DNA from: an uncultured Agathobacter sp.
GTDB taxonomy: Bacteria > Bacillota > Clostridia > Lachnospirales > Lachnospiraceae
NCBI GenBank assembly: GCA_945910395.1
Contig: CAMDYX010000002.1
Coordinates: 44,001-108,000, forward strand
DNA length: 64,000 bases
Direction of reading: 5' to 3'
Position numbers and translations under genes: made by a program. Numbering within the stretch: the stretch's first letter is position 1; the number at the start of each line of letters is the position of its first letter. The notes beneath the pieces were generated by a model. The model searched no databases, had not been told where the DNA came from, and saw only the letters and a program-made list of their open reading frames with translations. Below, piece by piece: positions 1 through 8,344 of this stretch.

Positions 1-624
1 ACCGCTTACTGCAGAAAGCTTATTCAGATAATCGATATATTCCGGCTTCTCGATATTCATTGCCTTATCCGGTCTCCATGCCGGAAGAACCTTAACATCA
101 AAGCTTGCATCCTCAGCAATCATCTTATGCCACTCAAGGGAATCGATGGGATCGTCTGTGGTACAGATCAGCGTTACATTGGACTGCTTGATAATATTTC
201 GAACACTCATTGACGGCTCTGCCAGCTTTTTGTTGCAAAGCTCCCATACTTCCTCTGCGGTCTTTGCGGAAAGTGCACCATGATATCCAAAGTATCTCTG
301 GAGCTCTAAGTGTGACCAATGGTAAAGCGGATTTCCGATTGCTTTTCCCACACACTCTGCCCACTTCATAAATTTTTCCTTATCAGAGGCTCCCCCTGTG
401 ATATAGTACTCATCTACTCCACAGGAACGCATAAATCTCCACTTATAGTGGTCTCCCCCAAGCCATACCTGGGTAATGTTCTCAAACTGTCTGTCCTCAG
501 CGATTTCCCGGGGATTGATATGACAGTGATAATCCAGTACCGGCATTTTTTCTGCGTATTCATGATACAATGTCTTCGCAGTTTCCGTTGAAAGTAAAAA
601 ATCCTGATCCATAAATGCTTTCAT
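1..624 (-). CDS. uxaC: Uronate isomerase, N-terminal part (cut by window edge)
   Basis: This is glucuronate/galacturonate isomerase, which converts D-galacturonate to D-tagaturonate in the cytoplasm, the first step of the isomerase pathway. The first 208 codons are visible; the rest lies left of the window. The N-terminus carries the metal-binding DYHCHINP motif (His33 and His35) typical of this amidohydrolase-fold family, followed by the WLGGDHYKWR segment. The ATG at 624 overlaps the stop of the upstream membrane-protein gene (ATGA) and follows a GGAG site, so translation is probably coupled. It belongs to the uxaB-uxaA-yesL-uxaC run. The family call is secure; preference for galacturonate over glucuronate is inferred from the neighbours. 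Confidence 0.95.
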   Translation of the reverse strand, partial: MKAFMDQDFLLSTETAKTLYHEYAEKMPVLDYHCHINPREIAEDRQFENITQVWLGGDHYKWRFMRSCGVDEYYITGGASDKEKFMKWAECVGKAIGNPLYHWSHLELQRYFGYHGALSAKTAEEVWELCNKKLAEPSMSVRNIIKQSNVTLICTTDDPIDSLEWHKMIAEDASFDVKVLPAWRPDKAMNIEKPEYIDYLNKLSAVSG

Positions 625-1304
625 CTTCTATTCTCCTTTTCCTCTGTTATTTCTGATTCCTGTTCCTCTTGTTCTCTTTGTGTCTCAGACTGCTTTTCCT
701 CAAAATCCGCAAAGGTCTTATTATATAAGAAGACACATACATATGCAGGAAGCGAGAAGCCAAAAAGGAAGTTAACCAGAATAAAGTTCGGTACAAAAAA
801 AGCTGCCACCCATGGTGCTATCGTGACAGCCACCATCAGAATGGATTTAAAAAATGCGTAAAACGCCATTGCAAGTGCATTTTTCAGTGCACGCTTTATC
901 GTTGTCTCATAGCGTGAAATAATCGGAAAGACATAAACCACACATAGACATAACGTAAAAAACAGAGCATAGATTGCAAGCTTATAATAGGCTGCAAATT
1001 CTAACCCCTTTTCCATAAAGATATAAATATCGATTCCGAGGATTCCCCCTACCAGAAGAATACCAAGCCAGATGATCGTTGCCTGTTTAAAATTCTTACC
1101 GAATTCTTTAAAAAAATCCTTAACAATATATCCCTCGTCATTCGTCCTCATTTTAAAAAGCTGCTTATGCATTGCCGTATAGGCAGCGCCAATCGTAAAA
1201 ATCGGTAGCGAGCAGATGACCGTTAACACGTTTAAAACCAAAAGATTCGCTATGATATCAAGAGCCCGCATAAACGGGCTCTCAAAATTTAAACCTTTAC
1301 TCAT
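621..1304 (-). CDS. YesL-like DUF624 membrane protein
   Basis: A 227-residue polytopic membrane protein of the YesL/DUF624 family. About five hydrophobic segments are visible, near residues 15-40, 75-95, 103-125, 148-175 and 180-200, and the tail is charged and glutamate-rich (about 210-227). Family members are usually found with Bacillus-type pectin/RG-I sugar transporters (yes genes); the biochemical role is unknown. It overlaps both neighbours by ATGA (1301-1304 and 621-624), so it is tightly coupled to uxaA and uxaC. An 8-bp perfect stem (AGAGCCCG / CGGGCTCT, 1262-1283) lies in the early coding region but lacks a T-run. A role in uronate or oligosaccharide uptake is an inference from context. 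Confidence 0.85.
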   Translation of the reverse strand: MSKGLNFESPFMRALDIIANLLVLNVLTVICSLPIFTIGAAYTAMHKQLFKMRTNDEGYIVKDFFKEFGKNFKQATIIWLGILLVGGILGIDIYIFMEKGLEFAAYYKLAIYALFFTLCLCVVYVFPIISRYETTIKRALKNALAMAFYAFFKSILMVAVTIAPWVAAFFVPNFILVNFLFGFSLPAYVCVFLYNKTFADFEEKQSETQREQEEQESEITEEKENRR

Positions 1305-2791
1305 AGAGTAACACCCTTCTTGAAAATTGCCATATCATGGAAGCCTGCCCGCTCGCTGGCTACCTTTTCGCCGGAAGCCACAGCCACAACATAGTCGAAC
1401 AGCTTCTGGGCCGTTTCATTCATTTCCCGGTCTTCCACCAGCACTCCGGCATTGAAATCAATCCAGTTGTTTTTCTTGCCTGCTAGGGTACTGTTGCTTG
1501 AAATCTTCACGGTAGGAACCGGTGAAGCAAATGGTGTTCCCCGTCCTGTGGTAAACAACACAATGTGCGCTCCACTTGCTGCAAGTGCTGTGGAAGCCAC
1601 AAGGTCATTTCCCGGTGCACTTAAGAGATTCAGTCCCGGTGTCTTCACACGCTGTCCATAGGAAAGCACGCCCTTTACGGCAGAGCTTCCGGACTTCTGT
1701 GTACATCCTAAGGACTTATCCTCCAAAGTGGAAATTCCACCCTTTTTATTTCCCGGAGAAGGATTCTCGTAAATGGTCTGATTATTATCTTTAAAATACT
1801 GCTTGAAATCATTGATCAGCTTTACGATTTCCTCAAACAGCTCTTCGTTCTCACATCTGTTCATAAGGAGTGTTTCCGCTCCGAACATTTCCGGTACCTC
1901 GGTAAGAATCGTGGTGCCACCCTTGCTGATTAAAAGATCCGAGAATTTTCCAACCAGCGGATTTGCCGTAATTCCTGAAAATCCATCGCTTCCGCCACAC
2001 TTCATTCCGATGATCAGCTTTGAAACGCTGATGGGCTCACGCTTAAAGGTGGCTGCATAGGAAATCAGCTCATCCAGGATTGGTTCTGCTGCCGCCATCT
2101 CATCCTCTACCTCCTGGCAGATCAGGAATTTGACACGTTTTTCATCATAATCACCGATGTACGGTTTTAATACATCAATATTGCTGTTCTCACATCCAAG
2201 TCCCAGCACAAGTACTCCGGCAGCATTTGGATGATTGATCAGATCACTTAAGATTGCTCTTGTATTTTCCTGATCGTCCCCCATCTGGGAGCAGCCATAG
2301 GGATGAGGGAAAGCGATTACTTCTTCTACCCGTTCCCTTGTGGTCTCATCCATTACGGATAATCGTTCATTTGCAGCCTTTGCCATTGCAGTTGCAATAT
2401 TATTCACACATCCGACGGTAGGAACGATCCAGATTTCATTTCTTACACCGACTTTTCCATCCGGGCGGTTATATCCCATGAAGGTCACATCCTCGGTGGT
2501 CTCCTTCGGTGTCTCAACCGGATCATAGGTATATTCCAAAAGGTCGCCAAGGGCGGTCTTTACATTATGAGTGTGAATCCAGGAGCCTGCGGCGATAGCT
2601 TCCTTCGCGTTTCCGATACGGAAGCCGTATTTTACGACCTCGCCCCCTTCCGGAATATCCTTGATTGCCATTTTATGTCCGGCAGGAATGTCGCAAAGGG
2701 CTTTTACGCCCTCCACAACAGTACCTTCTTTTATTTCCTGTAATGCAACGATTACATTATCATTTTCATGAATCTTAATGTGATCCTTCAT
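1301..2791 (-). CDS. uxaA: Altronate dehydratase
   Basis: A 496-residue, full-length UxaA. It dehydrates D-altronate to 2-keto-3-deoxygluconate, using iron in characterised members. The N-terminal SAF domain covers about residues 1-95. The long C-terminal altronase domain carries the conserved blocks VGVRNEIWIVPTVGCVN, HPYGCSQ, GLGCEN and KCGGSDGFSG. The ATG at 2791 follows AAAGGAG at good distance. The gene lies 25 bp after uxaB and overlaps the YesL-like gene. The product feeds KdgK, whose gene lies at 28954. Nothing is broken or missing. Confidence 0.96.
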   Translation of the reverse strand: MKDHIKIHENDNVIVALQEIKEGTVVEGVKALCDIPAGHKMAIKDIPEGGEVVKYGFRIGNAKEAIAAGSWIHTHNVKTALGDLLEYTYDPVETPKETTEDVTFMGYNRPDGKVGVRNEIWIVPTVGCVNNIATAMAKAANERLSVMDETTRERVEEVIAFPHPYGCSQMGDDQENTRAILSDLINHPNAAGVLVLGLGCENSNIDVLKPYIGDYDEKRVKFLICQEVEDEMAAAEPILDELISYAATFKREPISVSKLIIGMKCGGSDGFSGITANPLVGKFSDLLISKGGTTILTEVPEMFGAETLLMNRCENEELFEEIVKLINDFKQYFKDNNQTIYENPSPGNKKGGISTLEDKSLGCTQKSGSSAVKGVLSYGQRVKTPGLNLLSAPGNDLVASTALAASGAHIVLFTTGRGTPFASPVPTVKISSNSTLAGKKNNWIDFNAGVLVEDREMNETAQKLFDYVVAVASGEKVASERAGFHDMAIFKKGVTL

Positions 2792-2816
2792 ATCGCTCTC
2801 CTTTATTTCAAGACGA

Positions 2817-4280
2817 TTAGTTGAAAGTCTTCTCCATAGCCTTTCTCATTCCAAGCTCTCTGATGTCAGCAAGATATCCTGCCACAGCGTCCAGAACGCC
2901 ATCAATAGCGGTAAGATCCTGTCCCCAGAAATCTATATTGGAAAGTACAGCCTTTGCGTATTCTGCAGCCGGCTTTCCGCTGTTTGCTGCGCAAAACTCC
3001 AATACGAACATATCATCTAAAATGTTGTATTCCTGCTCTCCTCTGTGTCCGATCAAAGCCTTGTCTCGAATCTCTGAGCCGGTATAGAATGCCAGAAGCG
3101 CTGCCAGAGAGAAGGTAAGGTGAGTCGGAAGCTTTCCTTCGTTCTTAATGTAATCTAAAAAGCTTGGCATACATCTTGCTCTCCATTTGGAAACAGAGTT
3201 TAAGGAGATGGACAGATGTGCATGCTTTACATACGGATTGTTAAATCTTGTAAGTACTGCCTCAGCGAAATCCAAAAGATCCTGCTTTGGAAGGGTAAGT
3301 GTAGGAATTACCTCATCGAAAAGAGTTCCCTTAATGAAGTTAAGGATCAGTTCATCCTGCATAGACTCCAATACAATGTCATTTCCGCAAAGGTAAGAAG
3401 CAAGTACGAAAGAGGTATGTGCACCGTTTAAGATACGAACCTTTCTCTGCTTGTATGGCTTCTGGTTGTCTGTAAAGATTACCGGAAGACCTGCCTTTGG
3501 AAGAGGAAGCTCATCGCTGATATCCTTAGGGCTCTCAATTACCCAGAGAGCAAACGGTTCTCCTGTTACAATCAGGTTATCCTGATATCCGAATTCTTTG
3601 CAAAGCTGTTCTGCCTCATCTCTTGGATATCCGGTTACAATACGGTCAACAAGTGTGGAGGTAAATACGCAGGCCTCATTGATCCAATCAACGAACTCTT
3701 TTTCAAGGCCCCAGTTTTCTACCTGCTTTAACACGCATTCCTTTAAGTGAATACCATTATCATCAATAAGCTCTACCGGAAGCATAACAAGTCCTTTATC
3801 CATTGCCCCGTTGAAGTGCTTATATCTCTCATATAAAAACTTGGTAAGCTTTCCCGGATATGACTTTGGAGGAGTCATTTCCAGACGGTCGGATGCGTCA
3901 TATACGATTCCTGCCTCGGTTGTATTTGATACGATAAAACGAAGGGTATCTAACTTCGCATAGCTTGCGTACTTCTCATATTCTTCATGTGCTGCAACAA
4001 CATCCGTAACACTTGTCACGATACGGTTAATGCGCTTCGCTTCTCCATCCACGATTCCGCGAAGCTGTACGGTGTACTGGCACTCCTGCTTATGGAAAAG
4101 ATCTAAAGAACCAAATTCGATGGGCTTTACCAATACAATATCTCCGTCGAACTCTCCGGATTCATTTGCGATATCGATCATGTAATCCACAAATGCGCGA
4201 AGGAAATTACCCTCACCGAACTGTAATACCCGAATCGGTCTTTCTACTTTGTTTGTCTTTGCCTTGCTTAATAATTCCAT
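2817..4280 (-). CDS. uxaB: Tagaturonate reductase
   Basis: This NAD-dependent tagaturonate reductase (altronate oxidoreductase) of the mannitol dehydrogenase family reduces tagaturonate to altronate. The Rossmann motif IRVLQFGEGNFLRAF is near the N-terminus, and the family signature RKVRILNGAHTSF lies in the middle of the protein. I chose the ATG at 4280 (MELLSKAK), which gives 487 residues. An in-frame extension to 4316 exists but lacks a better ribosome site and is not family-like. It is the first gene of the uxaB-uxaA-yesL-uxaC operon. Its promoter (4358-4386) is overlapped at the start point by a LacI-type operator (4338-4351), which suggests repression by the divergent LacI regulator. 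Confidence 0.95.
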   Translation of the reverse strand: MELLSKAKTNKVERPIRVLQFGEGNFLRAFVDYMIDIANESGEFDGDIVLVKPIEFGSLDLFHKQECQYTVQLRGIVDGEAKRINRIVTSVTDVVAAHEEYEKYASYAKLDTLRFIVSNTTEAGIVYDASDRLEMTPPKSYPGKLTKFLYERYKHFNGAMDKGLVMLPVELIDDNGIHLKECVLKQVENWGLEKEFVDWINEACVFTSTLVDRIVTGYPRDEAEQLCKEFGYQDNLIVTGEPFALWVIESPKDISDELPLPKAGLPVIFTDNQKPYKQRKVRILNGAHTSFVLASYLCGNDIVLESMQDELILNFIKGTLFDEVIPTLTLPKQDLLDFAEAVLTRFNNPYVKHAHLSISLNSVSKWRARCMPSFLDYIKNEGKLPTHLTFSLAALLAFYTGSEIRDKALIGHRGEQEYNILDDMFVLEFCAANSGKPAAEYAKAVLSNIDFWGQDLTAIDGVLDAVAGYLADIRELGMRKAMEKTFN

Positions 4281-4337
4281 GTTTCCCGCCCTTTCTCTTG
4301 TTAAAAATATTTTCAATTCCGGTTCACTCCCCGAAAA

Positions 4338-4351
4338 TGTAAGCGTTTACA
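4338..4351. promoter_or_regulatory. LacI-type operator before uxaB
   Basis: The sequence TGTAAGCGTTTACA is a near-perfect palindrome with central CG, the form bound by LacI/CcpA-family regulators. It covers the expected start point of the uxaB promoter. A related box (TGTAACTGTTTACA) lies before the divergent regulator gene, so the local LacI protein is the likely ligand. CcpA is an alternative because the box also fits a cre site. Confidence 0.7.
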
Positions 4352-4357
4352 TTTTCT

Positions 4358-4386
4358 ATTTTTGCACCTTTTTCAAGATAAGTCAA
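4358..4386 (-). promoter_or_regulatory. Promoter of the uxaB operon
   Basis: Minus-strand -35 TTGACT (4386-4381), 17-bp spacer, and -10 AAAAAT (4363-4358) preceded by TGC as an extended -10. The -10 is imperfect, but the -35 and the spacing are good, and the LacI-type operator lies immediately downstream. Confidence 0.5.
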
Positions 4387-4486
4387 CTCAAATTATCCTT
4401 AACCCATATTTTCTATCTTTTACCCATATTTTAGCATGCTTTTTTGTATATTTCCACTAATATTTTATATTAGCCATTTTGGCTCA

Positions 4487-4515
4487 TTGCATTTTTCTCG
4501 TCTAAATTGTATAAT
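4487..4515 (+). promoter_or_regulatory. Promoter of the LacI regulator gene
   Basis: -35 TTGCAT (4487-4492), 17-bp spacer, -10 TATAAT (4510-4515), about 70 bp before the regulator's ATG. An operator-like box follows at 4530. Confidence 0.65.
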
Positions 4516-4529
4516 GGCTTTGGATTCAA

Positions 4530-4543
4530 TGTAACTGTTTACA
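4530..4543. promoter_or_regulatory. LacI-type operator before its own gene
   Basis: TGTAACTGTTTACA lies just downstream of the regulator promoter, about +8 to +21 of the transcript, where repressor binding would block elongation or initiation. It shares TGTAA-N4-TTACA with the box at 4338, which suggests autoregulation. Confidence 0.6.
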
Positions 4544-4586
4544 TTTCCAGAAACGCTTGATTTTACAATGTTTAGGAGTTATAAAA

Positions 4587-5603
4587 ATGCCACTTACAAT
4601 TTACGACATCTCAAAAAAGGCAAATGTCTCCATTGCAACGGTTTCCCGTGTTCTAAACGGAAGTGACAATGTCCGGGAATCCACAAGAAAAAAAGTAATG
4701 GACATTATCGAAAAGTATGACTATACTCCAAATGCTTCCGCAAGAGCCATGTCCCTAAGGTCCTTAAAGACCATCGGTATTCTTTGTGCAGATTCTTCCG
4801 ACATCTTTTTGGCAAAAGCAGTGTACTACCTGCAGCAGGAGCTTCAGGCCCGGGGTTATGAATCCTTGTTATGCTGTACCGGATATAATCTGGATTTAAA
4901 GCAGAATTACGTGAACCTGATTCTTTCGAAAAAAGTGGACGGGCTGATTCTGGTTGGTTCAAATTTCATCGGAACTACCGAAGAGGAAAACCAGTACATT
5001 ATCGACGGCTCCGCACAGGTTCCGGTCATGGTTTTAAATGCTTCCTTTGATTATCCAAATGTATACAGCACCTTATGCGATGATTCTTCTTCCATGCTAG
5101 AGGCCACCATCGAGATGGTGGAGTCCGGAATTTCCGATATCCTGTATCTGTACAATTCGGATTCCTATAGCGGAAAGAAAAAGTTAAGCGGATTTGAGAT
5201 GGCAATGAAGAGTAAGCATATTGCAAACTATGAAAATCTCATCGTCCGCATCGACTCTTCCCTTACCCAGATCGAAGATATCGCAAGCCACATAGAAGAA
5301 TTTGCAAAAGCAGGGCATACCTTCCATGGTGTGATTGCCGCCGACGATACCCTTGCCATTGCAGCAATCAAATATGCCCAGCGCAACGGTCGCAGCGTTC
5401 CGGATGATTTATCTGTCATTGGATACAACAATTCCATCCTGACCAGCTGCTGTACCCCGGAGCTTACTTCCATCGACAATCATCTTGAAACCCAGACCAC
5501 CCAGCTGGTAAAAACACTGATCGGAGTCCTCTCCGGTGAGGAAATGCCAAAGAAATCCATTTTCTCAGGAAAGCTTGTAAAAAGAGGAACTACCAATTTT
5601 TAA
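4587..5603 (+). CDS. LacI family transcriptional regulator of uronate genes
   Basis: A 338-residue LacI-family repressor. The N-terminal helix-turn-helix is IYDISKKANVSIATVSRVLN with the usual hinge after it; residues from about 60 on form the periplasmic-binding-protein-like effector domain. I chose the ATG at 4587 because TAGGAG lies about 10 bases before it; an upstream ATG at 4557 would add ten residues that do not fit the family. It is divergent from uxaB, and paired operator-like boxes lie before both genes, so it probably controls galacturonate catabolism and itself. The effector (perhaps a uronate or KDG) cannot be read from the sequence. Confidence 0.93.
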   Translation: MPLTIYDISKKANVSIATVSRVLNGSDNVRESTRKKVMDIIEKYDYTPNASARAMSLRSLKTIGILCADSSDIFLAKAVYYLQQELQARGYESLLCCTGYNLDLKQNYVNLILSKKVDGLILVGSNFIGTTEEENQYIIDGSAQVPVMVLNASFDYPNVYSTLCDDSSSMLEATIEMVESGISDILYLYNSDSYSGKKKLSGFEMAMKSKHIANYENLIVRIDSSLTQIEDIASHIEEFAKAGHTFHGVIAADDTLAIAAIKYAQRNGRSVPDDLSVIGYNNSILTSCCTPELTSIDNHLETQTTQLVKTLIGVLSGEEMPKKSIFSGKLVKRGTTNF

Positions 5604-5615
5604 AACACAAAAAAT

Positions 5616-5639
5616 AGAGCAGGCCTAAAAGCCTGCTCT
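5616..5639 (-). terminator. Terminator overlapping the end of the GH105 gene
   Basis: A 9-bp perfect stem (AGAGCAGGC / GCCTGCTCT) with a 6-nt loop. On the minus strand it is followed by ATTTTTTG, so it is a strong intrinsic terminator. The stem is made from the last codons of the GH105 gene, and its TAG stop lies in the loop. It can also stop the convergent LacI transcript. Confidence 0.85.
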
Positions 5640-6752
5640 TCGCATTTCTGTATAAGCCAGAAGGAATGGTCCGACACCCTTGGCATCATCCTTTACAATC
5701 GGCTCAGACATATAATAGTCATAGGTTCCCGGCCTGTGTGCCGCGCCTCCAAGTCCGGCCACAAGACAGATTCCATCCAGATGCAAATCTCCCTTTTCAT
5801 CGGTGGTGAGATACTTTTCACAGACACCATCAAATGCTTTCTTTCCGTACTGCGCATATTCTGCCGGAAGATAACCGAGGCGAACCCCCTTAAGAAGGGC
5901 ATAGGCCATGATGGAGCTTCCGCTGGTCTCTAAGTAGTTTCGATCCATTCCACCAAAGTTTACAACCTGATACCACATTCCACTTTCATCCTGATACTTA
6001 AGCATTGCATCCATCAGATCCACAAAGGCATCCTTTAAAAGTGTACAGATTTTTTCTTCTGATTTGTCCGCTTTATCAAGGGTATCCAGCAAAGCCATGG
6101 AATACCACCCCAGTGCACGCAGCCAGAAGTTCTGACTAAGTCCCGTCACCTTATCGCACCAGAACATCTCTCTGGAGGAGTCATAGGCATGGTAGTAAAG
6201 ACCGGTCTTAGGATCTCTCATGGTTTCTATCACATTCTTAAACTGATTGTAGATATCCTCATAGTTCTTCTTATTGTTAAATCTTGTCTCATACTCCATA
6301 TAGAAGGGCTGTCCCATATACATGCCGTCCAGCCAGACCTGATTGGGGTAGATATTCTTATGCCAGAAATTTCCCGCTTCTGTACGGGGCATATCCTTTA
6401 TCTGACTATAAATCAAATCAATTGCTTTTCTGTATTTTTCCTTTCCGGTCAGATCATAGAGCTCGAATAAGGTTTTTCCTGCATTTACATTATCAATGTT
6501 CTTTTCTTCTACCTTGTATCCTTCAATGGAGCCATCCTCAAATACCTTTGCGTCAATAAAGGCATCCGCAAAAGCAAAGTATTTCTCATCCTTTGTGATG
6601 GCATACATCTCCATAATTGCTTTAATCATGCATCCGTCAATGTAATCCCATGTAGATTTTTTACCGGCAAGAATTTTCTCGATATTCCAGACCGGGCGGT
6701 CCGGAGTGCTCTTTTCCATCAATTCTTCCATGTACTTTTCAATTTTATCCAT
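5625..6752 (-). CDS. Unsaturated rhamnogalacturonyl hydrolase (GH105, YesR-like)
   Basis: A 375-residue cytoplasmic (alpha/alpha)6-barrel enzyme of GH105. It removes the unsaturated galacturonyl residue left at the end of RG-I fragments after lyase action. Asp142 in the VWLDGMYMGQPF motif matches the catalytic Asp143 of YteR/YesR, and an acidic residue near 87 (NIDNVN) matches the second active-site position. There is no signal peptide. I chose ATG 6752 (MDKIEKYM) after AAAGGAG. The frame stays open 35 codons further, but that stretch is translated repeat DNA and should not be annotated. The gene ends inside its own terminator hairpin. Confidence 0.92.
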   Translation of the reverse strand: MDKIEKYMEELMEKSTPDRPVWNIEKILAGKKSTWDYIDGCMIKAIMEMYAITKDEKYFAFADAFIDAKVFEDGSIEGYKVEEKNIDNVNAGKTLFELYDLTGKEKYRKAIDLIYSQIKDMPRTEAGNFWHKNIYPNQVWLDGMYMGQPFYMEYETRFNNKKNYEDIYNQFKNVIETMRDPKTGLYYHAYDSSREMFWCDKVTGLSQNFWLRALGWYSMALLDTLDKADKSEEKICTLLKDAFVDLMDAMLKYQDESGMWYQVVNFGGMDRNYLETSGSSIMAYALLKGVRLGYLPAEYAQYGKKAFDGVCEKYLTTDEKGDLHLDGICLVAGLGGAAHRPGTYDYYMSEPIVKDDAKGVGPFLLAYTEMRRAGF

Positions 6753-6784
6753 ACTTTGCTCCTTTATGTATTTCATATTTTTTA

Positions 6785-7225
6785 TATTTGTACAACTAAA
6801 AATGAATTTTGCTATTCGAATCCAAACTCTTAAAAAGCGTCGGCACTTAATGAGCAATTCATTGCGAATTTAGTACCGCTACGCTTTTTACGAAGCGGGA
6901 GCGGATTCTGCTTCATGCTTGATTGGTAAATTGTATTATTTCGCCGGTTGATTTTCTTCCAGTACCTAAAATCTATGAAAAAAGCGGCATTTTAAGCGCT
7001 TTTTATGGTCGATTGTATGTTTTCGCCGGATCAATTTTAGCCTGTACCTAAGAAATTGCAAATATTAGGTATACTGCGAAGTCCACTCCTCAAAATAATA
7101 CAATTCGCATGAAAAATCCGCAATTTGAAGCTGTTTTTCAAGGATTTTAGGTATACGCCAGTTCCGGCACCTCAAATCTTGCCAAATTCCACAATTCTGA
7201 TTCGAATATGTAAATTCATTTTAAA
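6785..7225 (+). repeat. Composite repeat: giant-hairpin element with nested ~290-bp block
   Basis: The first part (about 6785-6912) is the left arm and core of the dispersed ~180-bp hairpin element, including TTAAAAAGCGTCGGCACTTA and GCGAATTTAGTACCG. From about 6914 a second ~290-bp sequence begins (CATGCTTGATTGGTAAATTG), and it ends near 7188 (CCAAATTCCACA). The element's outer right arm (ATTCTGATTCGAATATG) then resumes. The inner block holds several copies of TAGGTA/TACCTA. The same composite recurs at 48731 and, inverted, at 62265. It fills the gap between the GH105 and pectinesterase genes. I see no gene in it. Confidence 0.85.
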
Positions 7226-7285
7226 ATATAAATCCAAAATGGTGGATATTTTATTCTTTTTTCATTCGATTGAATGGTATAACTA

Positions 7286-7294
7286 TGCTATAAT
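7286..7294 (+). promoter_or_regulatory. Extended -10 promoter for the pectinesterase gene
   Basis: TGCTATAAT is a perfect extended -10 (TGn-TATAAT), 55 bp before the chosen start. No good -35 is seen at 17 bp, which extended -10 promoters tolerate. It lies just outside the composite repeat. Confidence 0.6.
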
Positions 7295-7348
7295 GTCGTT
7301 AAGCATTATATATGCATAGATTTCATTATAGAAAGGATGATTTTTCCT

Positions 7349-8344
7349 ATGAATCAAACTATCTATGTATCAAAAACACGCTCTGGTGCAGATATTTTTC
7401 AAAGTCTAGCAGCAGCGTTGTCTTCTTTAGATAATTCCTCTCAAGAGCTAGTTACAATAGAGATTGCTCCCGGCATCTATCACGAAAAAATTGAAATTCA
7501 CCGAGACAACCTTACCATTGTCGGAACCGGGACAGCGCCGGAGGAAGTGGTGCTTACCTACGCCGATTTTGCTTTCGATGATATGCCCGATGGAAGCAAG
7601 CGCGGAACCTTCCGTTCCTATTCCGTTTTTCTTGATGCAAGCAACGTCACCATGAAGAATCTGACTATCGAAAATGCTTCCGGTGACGAAAATACACACG
7701 GTCAGGCAATTGCCCTCTATGCAGAAGGGGATCATCTATATTTTGAAAACCTTCGATTGATCGGAAGGCAGGACACCCTGTTTACCGGCCCGCTGCCTCC
7801 AAAAGAGCTGCAGCCAAACGGTTTCATCGGTCCAAAGCAATTTGCCCCCCGTATCAATGGGCGCCAGCATTATAAGGACTGCTATATCTGCGGCAACATT
7901 GATTTCATTTTCGGAAGTGCAACCGCTTACTTTGAGCATTGCAGGATAGAATCATTATCTCACAAATCAGAGCAGGATGCAATTCAAGGATACGTTTCTG
8001 CACCATCCACCCCGGAAGGTCAGGAATATGGTTACGTTTTTTATAACTGCAAATTTCTTTCAACAGAATGTGCCGCATCCACCTGTTACCTGGCAAGGCC
8101 CTGGCGAGATTTTGCAAAGGCAGTTTTTATCCGGTGCGAGGTAGGCCCCCATATTCATACGGAGGGTTTCCACGATTGGAACAAGCCAAACGCAAGGGAG
8201 CATGCCTTCTTTGCAGCCTATGGCAACTACCGTCCTTCCGATAGTTCTTCGGAGCCTGAAATATTTTTCCCAAAAGCGCCTTTTGCGAAGAAGCTTTCCA
8301 CAGACGAATCAGCAAAATATAAAAAAGACGAGGTACTCTCATGA
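7349..8344 (+). CDS. Pectinesterase (CE8), cytoplasmic
   Basis: A 331-residue right-handed beta-helix pectin methylesterase that removes methyl esters from galacturonate units. All CE8 active-site motifs are visible: GQAIALYAEG (114-127 region), GRQDTLFTG with Asp142, NIDFIFGSATA with Asp185, and the RPW motif with Arg250. There is no signal peptide, so it should act in the cytoplasm on imported methylated oligogalacturonides rather than on polymer. I prefer ATG 7349 (MNQTIYV), about 10 bases after AGAAAGG; an ATG at 7337 directly abuts that ribosome site. The stop overlaps the next gene (ATGA at 8341). Confidence 0.93.
   Translation: MNQTIYVSKTRSGADIFQSLAAALSSLDNSSQELVTIEIAPGIYHEKIEIHRDNLTIVGTGTAPEEVVLTYADFAFDDMPDGSKRGTFRSYSVFLDASNVTMKNLTIENASGDENTHGQAIALYAEGDHLYFENLRLIGRQDTLFTGPLPPKELQPNGFIGPKQFAPRINGRQHYKDCYICGNIDFIFGSATAYFEHCRIESLSHKSEQDAIQGYVSAPSTPEGQEYGYVFYNCKFLSTECAASTCYLARPWRDFAKAVFIRCEVGPHIHTEGFHDWNKPNAREHAFFAAYGNYRPSDSSSEPEIFFPKAPFAKKLSTDESAKYKKDEVLS

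Noticed and set aside
1262..1283. Hairpin AGAGCCCG/CGGGCTCT as a terminator or attenuator of the YesL-like gene
   Set aside because: It lies inside the coding sequence and has no T-run on either strand.
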